A stretch of 64,000 nucleotides of DNA from Billgrantia pellis. GTDB lineage: Bacteria > Pseudomonadota > Gammaproteobacteria > Pseudomonadales > Halomonadaceae. The DNA lies in assembly GCF_008297955.1 (NCBI RefSeq), contig NZ_VTPY01000003.1, positions 558,001 through 622,000 on the forward strand, written 5' to 3'. Shown here in pieces: positions 24,727 through 33,989 of the stretch. A program made the position numbers and the translations under genes. Position 1 is the first letter of the stretch; every line of letters begins with the position of its first letter. The notes under the pieces were generated by a model. That model was not told where the DNA came from. It searched no databases and worked only from the letters and a program-made list of their open reading frames with translations.

Positions 24727-26913
24727 TCATCCGGTGACTAGATCAGTGAGCAATGTCGGAGTGAGCCATTGCGGCAACATGGTGGGTTTCTCAGCCCCTG
24801 GCGCATACCACAGGTAAAGAGGCACGCCGGTTCTGTCATGGCGATTGAGAAAAGCCGTAATAGCGGGATCCCCATTGGTCCAGTCTCCCACCATAGTGGT
24901 CACGCCAGCCTGTTGAAAAGCAGCACGTGTCGTCTGGCGATCAATGGCACTTTTTTCATTCACCTGGCAGGTCACGCACCAGTCCGCCGTGAAATACACG
25001 AATAACGGTGTGTTCTGCTCGCGTAGCTCATCGAGACGAGTTTCATCGAAACTTAATGACTGACGAGATTCATCGGCAGCGCCCAGAAGCGGTGAATCAG
25101 AGCTCTGTGGAAACGCCGCTGGAATGAACCATCCAGCGCTCAGCGCCACCACGGCTGTACACACTGACGGTCCCCAAGACCCGCGTTTTCCGCTACGTTG
25201 GCGCAGGCCTGTCAACCAGAGCCCTGCCGCCAGTAGCATGACGACGGCCAGGGTGGCGACCACCCCATCACTGGATAGCTGCTGTCCCAGCACCCAGAGC
25301 AGCGCCAACGCGGTTACGAACATTGGAATGGCCAAGGCGTGCCTGACGCTCTGCATCCATGGCCCAGGACGCGGTAGCTTGCGACTCAGTGCGGGAAAAT
25401 AGCCGAGGACCAAAAAAGGTAGCGCAATGCCCAATCCCAGCCCCGCGAAAATCGTCAGCGCTGCCAGCGGTGGCAGCCATATGGCGGCACCCAGTGCCGT
25501 TGCCATGAACGGCCCCGAACAGGGAGTTGCCACGAAGGCTGCCAGTACTCCGGTCCAGAAAGCTCCCGTGGCACCGCCCTTCTCGGCCAACTGAGCCCCG
25601 CCATTGAACCCGCCAAGTTCGAACAAACCCGCCAGATTGAAAGCAATTGCCGTCATCAGAAGCGTCAAGCCGACAATGACACGAGGCTCCTGGAGCTGGA
25701 AGGCCCAGCCAACCTGAGCCCCAGCGGCACGCAAGGCAAGTATCCCCGCCCCGAGCAAAATGCATACCCCGACGACGCCTGCCGTATAGGCAAGGGCTTC
25801 CCGCCTCGCTTCACGAGGGCCGCCGGACAATCTTGCCAGGCTCAGTACCTTGAGGCTCAGAATCGGAAATACGCACGGCATGACATTGAGCAGTATCCCG
25901 CCGGCAATGGCTCCGAACAGCGCCGTCAGCATTACGCCAACGGTGCCACTCGTACGCTTTTCTTCAGCGCTGTCATTGGTGGCGTGCCCATTAGCAACCG
26001 GCGCAGGTAGAGAACCCGCATCCGCCTGGAAGGCCAATCCCGTGCCCCCAGCCAGTGTCACTACCGCCTCGAGAGGCTGTGGCAACGTCTCTCCCGCCGC
26101 CGTCTCGACGATAAGCTCATCCCCCTGGCGGCTGAAATTCTGCCGGGCGGCCGGATCGACGGCTTCATCATTAGCGACAAACAGGTGCGGTTGCTCCAGC
26201 TTGACGCTGGCTGGCAAGGGAATGGCGATGCGAATGCGGTCGCCCGTATGCTCGTAGGTGGCTCGTGCGCCCAAAGGTCGCGGCAGGGCCTGGCGCCAAT
26301 GATCAAAGTCCGATTGATGACGGGGCGATGCCGCACCATCACCGACGGACAGTTGCGTCGATAGCGTCGCCCTTTCGGGAATGCAGGCATCTTCTCGACA
26401 GGCCAGATATTGCAGGTCGACCCGGATAGGAATCGTCGTCCCCTCGCCCAGGTGGTCCGGTACATTCAGCGGCACCAGAATGGCGTACGGGTGTTCGTAG
26501 ACATGGTTCATCAAGTCATCGATGAGCAGCGTCTCGGGGACCGGATATGCCGGCTCTCCTACCGTCACTCCATCGGGCAGTTGCCAGTCAAACTGTGGTG
26601 CAAGCCCCACGCTCCCGGGCTGTTTCCAGTAGCCGTGCCAACCATCCTGAGGTTGCATGACGACGGCAAGCGTTGTCTGCTCTCCCGCTGCCGGACGAGC
26701 ACTCTCTGCCGTAAGCGATGTCCGAATCATCACATCGCTTTGGCCCTCGGCGGAGCCTTGTGCCACGGCTGCGCCTGGTGGTATCAAGCTCAGTACGCTT
26801 ACGACAGAGATCAACGCCAGCAGACGAACCGAGACGAGACCGCGCATCATAATGGTTGGCATAGACAACAGGCCCATCAGGGATGGGCTTCTCCGTTGGA
26901 TGGGGGTCAGCAT
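24727..26913 (-). CDS. DsbD/ScsB-like thiol:disulfide interchange membrane protein
   Basis: About 728 residues in three parts. After a membrane-targeting N-terminus (LLALISVVSVLSLIPPGAAV) comes a periplasmic DsbD N-like domain (MQPQDGWHGYWKQPGSVGLA; EDACIPERATLS). Next is the eight-helix DsbD core with its helix motif NVMPCVFPILSLKVLSLARL carrying one redox cysteine and FVATPCSGPFMATALG the other. The last part is a thioredoxin-like end with CVTC (FTADWCVTCQVNEKS) near 640. This carries electrons from cytoplasmic thioredoxin to periplasmic partners. ScsB is the closest named type because of the domain order. The gene lies 16 bp behind the TlpA-like gene, so a shared transcript is likely. Confidence 0.87.
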   Translation of the reverse strand: MLTPIQRRSPSLMGLLSMPTIMMRGLVSVRLLALISVVSVLSLIPPGAAVAQGSAEGQSDVMIRTSLTAESARPAAGEQTTLAVVMQPQDGWHGYWKQPGSVGLAPQFDWQLPDGVTVGEPAYPVPETLLIDDLMNHVYEHPYAILVPLNVPDHLGEGTTIPIRVDLQYLACREDACIPERATLSTQLSVGDGAASPRHQSDFDHWRQALPRPLGARATYEHTGDRIRIAIPLPASVKLEQPHLFVANDEAVDPAARQNFSRQGDELIVETAAGETLPQPLEAVVTLAGGTGLAFQADAGSLPAPVANGHATNDSAEEKRTSGTVGVMLTALFGAIAGGILLNVMPCVFPILSLKVLSLARLSGGPREARREALAYTAGVVGVCILLGAGILALRAAGAQVGWAFQLQEPRVIVGLTLLMTAIAFNLAGLFELGGFNGGAQLAEKGGATGAFWTGVLAAFVATPCSGPFMATALGAAIWLPPLAALTIFAGLGLGIALPFLVLGYFPALSRKLPRPGPWMQSVRHALAIPMFVTALALLWVLGQQLSSDGVVATLAVVMLLAAGLWLTGLRQRSGKRGSWGPSVCTAVVALSAGWFIPAAFPQSSDSPLLGAADESRQSLSFDETRLDELREQNTPLFVYFTADWCVTCQVNEKSAIDRQTTRAAFQQAGVTTMVGDWTNGDPAITAFLNRHDRTGVPLYLWYAPGAEKPTMLPQWLTPTLLTDLVTG

Positions 26914-26929
26914 CGGAAATCGTCTGGTA

Positions 26930-28027
26930 TCACTTGGCAACGATGCTCTGTACTGCTTCAGCCAACGCCGTATCCTGGGGACCCAGGCGCTTGGCCACAT
27001 GGCCACGACTGTCAATCAACACGACGGTGGGAATCTCTTGGACGCCGAAGGCACGATAGACGTTACCACTGGCATCAAGGGCAAGGGGAATACTGACTTC
27101 GTTGGCGTCGCGGTAATCTTCAAGATCCTCTTGTGATGCCCAGAGCCCGGATGAAACCCCGATCCAGTCGATGTCACCTTGCCTGGCCAGGCCATCCACG
27201 GTTTCACGAACGCGGCGACACGCTTGAGACGTTTCCGGCTGGCTTTCCTCCAGATACCACTCGCACCAAGGGGCAAAGAATACGATGCCACGAGGTTTGT
27301 CAGTGCCATCATCAAACAACTCAACAACATCGCCAGAGAGAGTGTTTAGCGTGAGTCCGTCGACGCTATCGCCAACGTTCAGCGCTTGCACCTTCGCGGT
27401 ATCGGCACCTTGCGTGGCACTATCACCCTCATCGTTGCTCCGCACGACTCGCTGGAGCGCGTCTTCGAACTGCTGGTCATCTCGATGCCCGATATAGGAG
27501 ATATGTCCACTACGGTCGATGAGGACATGCTGCGGCGTGACTCGTAGATGGAGTGCTTCGGCGAGGGTGCCATCATCTACCGTGATCGGCATGCCAAGGC
27601 CCATCTCTTCGCGATACTTACGCGCGGCATCGACGGTATCGCTGAAACCGGTGTTGACCGCGATGACCTGTATCTCATCGCCATACGTTTCGTAAAGTTC
27701 CTGGAAACCAGGCATCTGCTGACGGCAAGGTACGCACCAGGTTGCCCAGAATTTCAAATACACGGGCTTTTCGCCGTACAGTTCGGATAGTGCAATCTGT
27801 TCACCATCCAGGGTGGTGACCGTGACTTCGGGTCCTGGCTTGCCGATCAGGGACTCTCCTGCCCTCCTGGCGCGCCGCTCGCCGTCAGCCGCCTGGTCAT
27901 AGGCCTCGACGGCCTGTTCCTCACTCTGCGTGTCGCTGGTGGCGCTTGACACGGAGGTGGTGCAAAGGCCACTGACCAACAGCGCCAGCAGCAATCCATA
28001 GCGGATCGTAGGTGTTCGAGTTGGCAT
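26930..28027 (-). CDS. TlpA-like periplasmic thioredoxin protein with two thioredoxin-fold domains
   Basis: A 365-residue protein with a signal peptide (LLLALLVSGLCTTSVSSA). Domain 1 (about residues 60-200) is a TlpA/redoxin fold with the redox motif CVPC in KFWATWCVPCRQQMPGFQEL and the cis-proline VTPQHVLID. Domain 2 (about 215-365) is a second redoxin fold where the same position reads APWCEWYLEE, so only one of the two cysteines is kept; its cis-proline IPTVVLID is present. Domain 2 may therefore act as a binding or peroxiredoxin-like module rather than a disulfide reductase. Likely receives electrons from the DsbD/ScsB-like protein encoded 16 bp downstream. Confidence 0.85.
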   Translation of the reverse strand: MPTRTPTIRYGLLLALLVSGLCTTSVSSATSDTQSEEQAVEAYDQAADGERRARRAGESLIGKPGPEVTVTTLDGEQIALSELYGEKPVYLKFWATWCVPCRQQMPGFQELYETYGDEIQVIAVNTGFSDTVDAARKYREEMGLGMPITVDDGTLAEALHLRVTPQHVLIDRSGHISYIGHRDDQQFEDALQRVVRSNDEGDSATQGADTAKVQALNVGDSVDGLTLNTLSGDVVELFDDGTDKPRGIVFFAPWCEWYLEESQPETSQACRRVRETVDGLARQGDIDWIGVSSGLWASQEDLEDYRDANEVSIPLALDASGNVYRAFGVQEIPTVVLIDSRGHVAKRLGPQDTALAEAVQSIVAK

Positions 28028-28161
28028 CCTGAGGTTCCTTGTCGGCCTGAACAGCGGCTGAATACCGCTTCAGCAGCAGTGGAGAGTTATTCGACAGGAG
28101 AGTAGTCTGGGCGTCGCACAGTACAGAAAAAAGTACCAAGAACTGACAATATCGATATACC

Positions 28162-29583
28162 ATGGCTCGAACCATGAACTCTCTCCGCATCGCCGTTGAT
28201 CGGCTCCACCGACGTTCGCTGGCCGAGCAGATACGCGACAGCATTGCCACCGCGATCCGCGAGGGGCATCTCTATGAGGGGGCACGTCTCCCTTCCTGGC
28301 ACGATCTAGCCACCCAGTTGGGCGTTGCCAGGGGCACGGTAAAAACCGCCTATGAACGGCTGTCCGACGACCAACTGGTAGTCGCTCGTGGTGCCGCGGG
28401 AACCTTCGTCGCGAGCCCATTGCCCACCGTCCAGACCCACCCTGACGAGGTTCCCACTCGGCTGCCACTGCCAGAGCTCTACCGTGATTTCGACAGCTCG
28501 CCGAAACCCTTTCAGGTCGGTGTTCCGGCGTCGGACATGTTTCCTTACAAGGTATGGTCCCGCACCATCACTCGCTATTCACGACTGGCCGCCATGGAAG
28601 CCACTCGCTACCACGATCCTCGGGGAGAAAGGGAGCTACGAAAGGAAATCGCCGCCTATCTATCGGTCGCTCGCGGTCTACCGTGTTCCGCCGACCAGGT
28701 CATCATCACTAACGGCTATGCCGGCGCACTTGGCCTTGCCCTGCACGCGCTTGAGCTTGGTAACCGACAGGTCTGGGTAGAGGATCCCGGCTACCCACTG
28801 GCTAGTCGAGCGGTATCACTGGCCGGCTACATTCCGGTCCCTATCTCGGTCGACACAGAGGGACTGGATGTCGCTGAGGGGTTAAGGCGTGCTCCAGATG
28901 CGTCTCTCGCCATTGTTACGGCCAGCCAACAGGCACCACTGGGCGTATCGCTCTCGCTGGCCAGGCGGCGCGCCCTGCTCCAATGGGCGGCTGCGGCAGA
29001 CGCCTGGGTCATCGAAGACGATTACCTCAGCGAGCTAAAGCTCGGTGGCAAGGCCACTCCAGCGCTGGCATCGCTGGACGGCGATGGACGCGTCATCCAT
29101 ATCGGAACCTTCAGCAAGACCATCAGCCCCACGCTGCGGCTCGGTTTCATGGTCGTGCCGTCGGCGCTGGTGAACCTTTTCGGAGACGTTGCCGCTGCAC
29201 TATCGCCAGCTTCATCGTTAGCGACTCAGCTGACCGTTGCGGCTTTCATGCGTGATGGCTACTACTTACGCCATATACGGCGCATGAAGAGGCTATATGC
29301 TCAGCGCCGCGATGCCTTGCTGCAACAACTGGGGCAAGCGTTGGCATCCAACACCATGGCAGGATTATCCCTACTGCTGACACTGCCCGACGAAGCCGAT
29401 GATGTAAAAATCGCAGAAGCTGCTGAGGCGCTGGGGCTCGCTCCTGCGCCACTGTCTATCTGGTATGCCGATGACAATGGTAAGGCGAAAAGTGGGCTAC
29501 TACTTGGCGTGACGAACCTATCGGATGCTGTCCTCGAGAGCAGTTGCCGACACCTCGAAGCCCTCATCCAGCGCCACGCATAA
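28162..29583 (+). CDS. MocR/PdxR-type regulator (GntR DNA-binding domain fused to aminotransferase fold)
   Basis: A 473-residue fusion. Residues 1-80 form a GntR winged helix (LAEQIRDSIATAIREGHLYE; LATQLGVARGTVKTAYERLS). From about 110 on comes a fold-type I aminotransferase domain with TRYHDPRGERELRKEIAAYL, QVIITNGYAGALGLALHALE, EDDYLSEL and the PLP lysine in GTFSKTISPTLRLGFMV near 315. These proteins sense PLP or amino-group ligands and control genes next to them. It is divergent from the TlpA-like/ScsB-like pair across 134 bp, which is the likely target. An inverted repeat follows the stop. Confidence 0.9.
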   Translation: MARTMNSLRIAVDRLHRRSLAEQIRDSIATAIREGHLYEGARLPSWHDLATQLGVARGTVKTAYERLSDDQLVVARGAAGTFVASPLPTVQTHPDEVPTRLPLPELYRDFDSSPKPFQVGVPASDMFPYKVWSRTITRYSRLAAMEATRYHDPRGERELRKEIAAYLSVARGLPCSADQVIITNGYAGALGLALHALELGNRQVWVEDPGYPLASRAVSLAGYIPVPISVDTEGLDVAEGLRRAPDASLAIVTASQQAPLGVSLSLARRRALLQWAAAADAWVIEDDYLSELKLGGKATPALASLDGDGRVIHIGTFSKTISPTLRLGFMVVPSALVNLFGDVAAALSPASSLATQLTVAAFMRDGYYLRHIRRMKRLYAQRRDALLQQLGQALASNTMAGLSLLLTLPDEADDVKIAEAAEALGLAPAPLSIWYADDNGKAKSGLLLGVTNLSDAVLESSCRHLEALIQRHA

Positions 29584-29894
29584 TACGCGGAGCGTTCGAG
29601 AGAAGCTTTGGCCACAGCGTGCCATGACGCTATGGCCAGAACTCGGTCTCAAAGCACCTCTGTCAACGGCTGGTTGTGAAATGTGGTCTAAGCCAATGGG
29701 TAGCTACCAAGTAGAGTAAAACCGCCACCTAGTGCACCATGTGGGCTTGCCCGAGTTTCTTGAGGATGCCCATGTCGCTTCCTGCTGCCCTTCCTCTTTT
29801 TGGCTTGGTGGTGGCCCAGAGTAACCGCACGGAGGGTCTGGGTGGCCTGGTAGCTAAATATGCAAACCCCTTACGCTGTCAAGGGAGATAGCTA
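29584..29894. other. Intergenic stretch between the MocR gene and recB
   Basis: No confident gene in 311 bp. Just after the MocR stop, 29609-29638 forms a hairpin (TGGCCA-C-AGCGT, 6-nt loop, ACGCT-A-TGGCCA) without a U-tract. On the minus strand about 29735-29840 there is a short open reading ending DMGILKKLGQAHMVH before a stop; it may be the tail of a lost gene, but no family was recognised. The last 40 bp hold the recB ribosome site (AAGGGAG). Confidence 0.5.
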
Positions 29895-32800
29895 ATGAGC
29901 GACGCGATACAGCTCAACCCCCTCCAGTTTCCCTTGCACGGCAGTCGCCTCATCGAAGCCAGCGCCGGCACGGGCAAGACCTTCACCATCGCCCTGCTCT
30001 ATGTGCGCCTTGTACTCGGCGCCCGCTCGGCCGATGACGACGCCGCCTTCGAACGCCCCCTCACGCCGCCCGAGATCCTCGTCGTCACCTTCACCAACGC
30101 CGCCACCCAGGAGCTGCGCGAGCGGATTCGCGCGCGACTGGTGGAAGCCGCTGGTGTGTTTTTGCAAACGACCGAAACTACATCCGACATTGCCCAAGCT
30201 TCGGGAGCAGAACATAGCGGAGGTCATTCGACATGGATGCCGAATGTAGCGCCCAGGGATGGGTTCACAGCGCCTCCGCGGAGTTCTGCTGACGAAGCAA
30301 CCAACGCGGCTGATCAAGGGGCGCCGGGCCCTGTCGCCGGATCAGCCCCGACCGCCGACAGCCAAGCCGATCCGCTGTTGATCGCACTCCGTAACCAATA
30401 CGATCCCGCCACCTGGCCCGCCTGCGCCCGGCGCCTGCAGCTCGCCGCCGAATGGATGGACGAAGCCGCCGTCTCCACCATCCACAGCTGGTGCTACCGC
30501 ATGCTGCGCGAGCACGCCTTCGACAGCGGCAGCCTGTTCTCGCTCGACCTGGAAAACGACCAGACCGAGCTGGAACTCGAGGTGGTGCGCGACTACTGGC
30601 GCAGTTTCTACTACCCGCTGAACCTGGACGAACTGGCCACCGTAGTGCGCCACTGGAGCACGCCCGAGCAATTGCACGCTGCCGTGCGCGGCTTGATGCC
30701 CGAATGTGATGCGCTGAACCAGAACGCCCCGCCCCCGGCCGAGACGGTCGCCAACGCCCAGCACGAAACCGCCGAGCGCCTGGCCCAGCTCAAGGCCCCC
30801 TGGCCCAAGTGGGTGGACGAGTGCGAGGCGCTGTTCGAGGAAGCCGCCCAGCAAAAGGCCTTCAAGGGTCAGAGCTTCAACGCCAAGAGCCGCGCCAACT
30901 GGCTCGGCGCCCTGCGCGACTGGTGCCAGGGGGACGCCACCTGGCCCGGCCTGACCGGTGCCGCCTGGAAGCGCCTCACGCCCCAGGGCATGGCCGACAT
31001 CTGGCTCAAGGGTGAGCCGCCGGACCACCCGGCGCTGGCCGCATTGGAAGCACTGCAGGACGAACTCCACGCCCTGCCCGACCCCTACGCCGACCTGCTC
31101 ACCCACGCCGTGCACTGGTGCCGCGCGCGGCTCGACCGCGAGCAGGAACGCCGCGCCGAGATGGGCCCCAACGAGCTGCTCACCCATCTCGACCGGGCGC
31201 TGGCCGGCCCCAACTGCGAGGCGCTGGGGGCGCAGATCCGCCGCCAGTTCCCGGTCGCCCTGGTCGACGAATTCCAGGATACCGACCCGGTGCAGTACCG
31301 CATCTTCGACTGCGTGTACCGCATCCGCGAGAACCGCCGCGAGTGCGGCGTGTTTTTGATCGGCGACCCCAAGCAGGCGATCTACGCCTTCCGCGGCGCC
31401 GACATCTACACCTACCTGCGCGCCCGCCGCGACACCCAAGGCCGCCACGTCACCCTGGGCACCAACTTCCGCTCCAGCAGTGAAATGGTCGAGTCGGTCA
31501 ACCGCTGCTTCGAGTTCGCCGAGGCACACCCGCCCGGCGCCTTCCTGTTCAAGGATGCCGACGGCAGCAATCCCGTGCCATTCCTGGCAGTGGGCGCAAA
31601 AGGACGCAAGGACTCACTCACCCGCCACGGCCAACCGCTGCCGGCCATGACCCTGTGGCAGCTGGAAAGCGACGAACCGCTCTCCAAGACCGCCTACCAC
31701 GGCGAGATGGCAGAGCGCTGCGCCTCCTATATGGTGGAACTGCTCAACGAGGGGCAAAGCGGCGGCACCGGTTTCCAGAACGAGCAGGGCGCATTGCAGC
31801 CGCTCAAGCCCTCCGACATGGCGGTGCTGGTCAACGGCCTGGGCGAGGCGCGGGCGATCCGCCAGGCGCTGGCCCGGCGCGGGGTGAGGAGCGTCTACCT
31901 TTCCGACAAGGACAAGGTGTTCGCCTCGCCGGTCGCCCCCCAGCTCGATGCCTGGCTGCGCGCCTGCGCCGAACCCGAGGACGACAGATTGCTGCGCACC
32001 GCCCTGGCCTCCCCGGTGCTGGGGCTCGATATCGCCACGTTGGACCACCTGAACGAAGACGAGTTGGCCTGGGAAAGCCGCGTGCTGCAGTTCCGCGATT
32101 ACCACCGGTTGTGGCAGCGCCAGGGCGTGCTGCCGCTGGTGCGCAAGATCATCCACGACTTCGATGTGGCGATGCGACTGCTTTCGAGTGGGCCCGCCAG
32201 CGAAGGTGAGCGCTTCCTAACGGACCTGCTGCATCTCGGCGAGCTGTTGCAACACGCCAGCCAGGAACTCGACGGCGAACACGCGCTGATCCGCTTTCTC
32301 GCCGAATCCATCGCCCACCCCGAAGGTCAGGGCGACACCCACAAGCTGCGCCTGGAGAGCGATGCCGACCTGGTGCAGGTCATCACCATCCACAAGTCCA
32401 AGGGGTTGGAGTACCCGCTGGTATTCCTGCCCTTCATCTGCAGCCACCGGCCGACGAAGAAGGACGACTCGCCGCTGCGCTGGCACGACGCCGAGGGCCG
32501 GCTGCGCATCAGCCTGGAGGCCGACGAGGAGACGCTGGCCACCGTCGACCGCGAGCGCCTGGGCGAGGACCTGCGCAAGCTCTACGTGGCGCTGACCCGC
32601 GCGCGCCACGCCATCTGGCTCGGCATGGCGCCGCTCAAGGGCGGCGAAGGCAGCGCCATCGGTCAACTGCTGGCCAACGGCGAGCCGTTGAGCCCGGCCG
32701 GATTTGACAGTGCGCTCACCCAGCTCAAGGGCGACTGCGCCGCCATCGAGATCGCCCCGGCGCCGCCGGCCCACGCCCAGATCGCCACCCAGACAGAGCG

Positions 32801-33989
32801 AGACAACGCCTTGGGCGAAGCGCGCACGCCCACGCGCCCCGCCCGCGAGCACTGGTGGATCGCCAGCTACTCGGCGCTGCGCCTCTCGGGCGAGACCGTT
32901 ACCGTCGAATCGGCGAGCGCCCCAGTAAGGGCTGACTTACCCCCTATCCCGCATGACAGCGAAGCGCATCGAAGCGGCAGCCTACCCGAGCCCGCCACCG
33001 CCATGGAGGCCACCGCGCTGGAAGTGAGCGAAGAGCCGCATGATCGGTCGCCCAACGCTGAGGAACGCCATCGAGCGACGGCCAGACAAGGCACTCTCGA
33101 GCGAGAGACGGACTGGGCTCGCACACGAGTTTACGTGTCTGTAAATGAGCATCTCGAACGAGAGAGTAACGCCGTATGGCCGAGCGCAGATCGTTCCTTA
33201 CATCGATTTCCGCGGGGGCCCGGGCCCGGGACATTCCTACACGGCATTCTCGAATGGGCCGGCGAGCACGGCTTCGCCCGCGTGGCCCGCGACCCGGCTC
33301 TCCGCGAGGAGACCCTGGCCCGGCGCTGCCAGGTGCGCGGCTGGCAGGCGTGGCTGAACACTCTGCATGCCTGGTTCGGCACCCTGCTCGCCGCCCCGCT
33401 GCCACTGCCCGATGGCGCGGGCCGCCTTACGCTCGAAACGCTGGCGAGCTACCAGGTGGAGATGGAGTTCTGGTTCGCCTCGCGCCAGGTCGACACCCGC
33501 CGGCTGGACGCCCTCGTAAGTGCTTACACACTGGCAAGCCAGGAGAACAGCTCAGGTGCCAGCCTGCCGCGCCCCGCGCTGGATGCCGACACCCTCAACG
33601 GCATGCTCAAGGGCTTCATCGACCTGGTGTTCGAGCATGAGGGGCGCTACTACGTGGCCGACTGGAAATCGAACCACCTGGGGCCGGACGACAGCGCCTA
33701 CAGCCCCGAGGCGATGCGCCAGGCGGTGGCCGAGAAACGCTACGACCTGCAGTACGCGCTCTACCTGCTGGCCCTGCATCGGCTGCTCAAGGCGCGCCTG
33801 CCGGAGTACGACTACGACCGCCACATCGGCGGCTCGCTTACCGTCTTCCTGCGTGGCGCCAATGCCGAGAGCCGCGGCGTGCACGCCGAGCGCCCCCCGC
33901 GCCAACTGATCGAAGCGATGGATGCGCTGTTCCAGGGCGAAACCCCAGCGGCTCATGCCGCCACCCAGGCAACGGAGGCGCCGGCATGA
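29895..33989 (+). CDS. recB: Exonuclease V (RecBCD) beta subunit RecB
   Basis: A 1364-residue RecB, longer than the about 1180 of E. coli. Walker A EASAGTGKT is at residues 21-29, Walker B-like VALVDEFQDTDPVQYRIF near 455, GDPKQAIYAFRGADIYTY near 493, and helicase motif VITIHKSKGLEYPLVFLPF near 830. The C-terminal nuclease has GFIDLVFEHEGRYYVADWKS with the two Asp and Lys near 1240-1257. The extra length lies in two low-complexity in-frame insertions, about residues 90-157 in the first helicase domain and about 1010-1110 in the linker to the nuclease. The stop overlaps recD by 4 bp. RecB is the 3'-5' helicase and nuclease of double-strand break repair and phage-DNA destruction. Confidence 0.95.
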   Translation: MSDAIQLNPLQFPLHGSRLIEASAGTGKTFTIALLYVRLVLGARSADDDAAFERPLTPPEILVVTFTNAATQELRERIRARLVEAAGVFLQTTETTSDIAQASGAEHSGGHSTWMPNVAPRDGFTAPPRSSADEATNAADQGAPGPVAGSAPTADSQADPLLIALRNQYDPATWPACARRLQLAAEWMDEAAVSTIHSWCYRMLREHAFDSGSLFSLDLENDQTELELEVVRDYWRSFYYPLNLDELATVVRHWSTPEQLHAAVRGLMPECDALNQNAPPPAETVANAQHETAERLAQLKAPWPKWVDECEALFEEAAQQKAFKGQSFNAKSRANWLGALRDWCQGDATWPGLTGAAWKRLTPQGMADIWLKGEPPDHPALAALEALQDELHALPDPYADLLTHAVHWCRARLDREQERRAEMGPNELLTHLDRALAGPNCEALGAQIRRQFPVALVDEFQDTDPVQYRIFDCVYRIRENRRECGVFLIGDPKQAIYAFRGADIYTYLRARRDTQGRHVTLGTNFRSSSEMVESVNRCFEFAEAHPPGAFLFKDADGSNPVPFLAVGAKGRKDSLTRHGQPLPAMTLWQLESDEPLSKTAYHGEMAERCASYMVELLNEGQSGGTGFQNEQGALQPLKPSDMAVLVNGLGEARAIRQALARRGVRSVYLSDKDKVFASPVAPQLDAWLRACAEPEDDRLLRTALASPVLGLDIATLDHLNEDELAWESRVLQFRDYHRLWQRQGVLPLVRKIIHDFDVAMRLLSSGPASEGERFLTDLLHLGELLQHASQELDGEHALIRFLAESIAHPEGQGDTHKLRLESDADLVQVITIHKSKGLEYPLVFLPFICSHRPTKKDDSPLRWHDAEGRLRISLEADEETLATVDRERLGEDLRKLYVALTRARHAIWLGMAPLKGGEGSAIGQLLANGEPLSPAGFDSALTQLKGDCAAIEIAPAPPAHAQIATQTERDNALGEARTPTRPAREHWWIASYSALRLSGETVTVESASAPVRADLPPIPHDSEAHRSGSLPEPATAMEATALEVSEEPHDRSPNAEERHRATARQGTLERETDWARTRVYVSVNEHLERESNAVWPSADRSLHRFPRGPGPGTFLHGILEWAGEHGFARVARDPALREETLARRCQVRGWQAWLNTLHAWFGTLLAAPLPLPDGAGRLTLETLASYQVEMEFWFASRQVDTRRLDALVSAYTLASQENSSGASLPRPALDADTLNGMLKGFIDLVFEHEGRYYVADWKSNHLGPDDSAYSPEAMRQAVAEKRYDLQYALYLLALHRLLKARLPEYDYDRHIGGSLTVFLRGANAESRGVHAERPPRQLIEAMDALFQGETPAAHAATQATEAPA

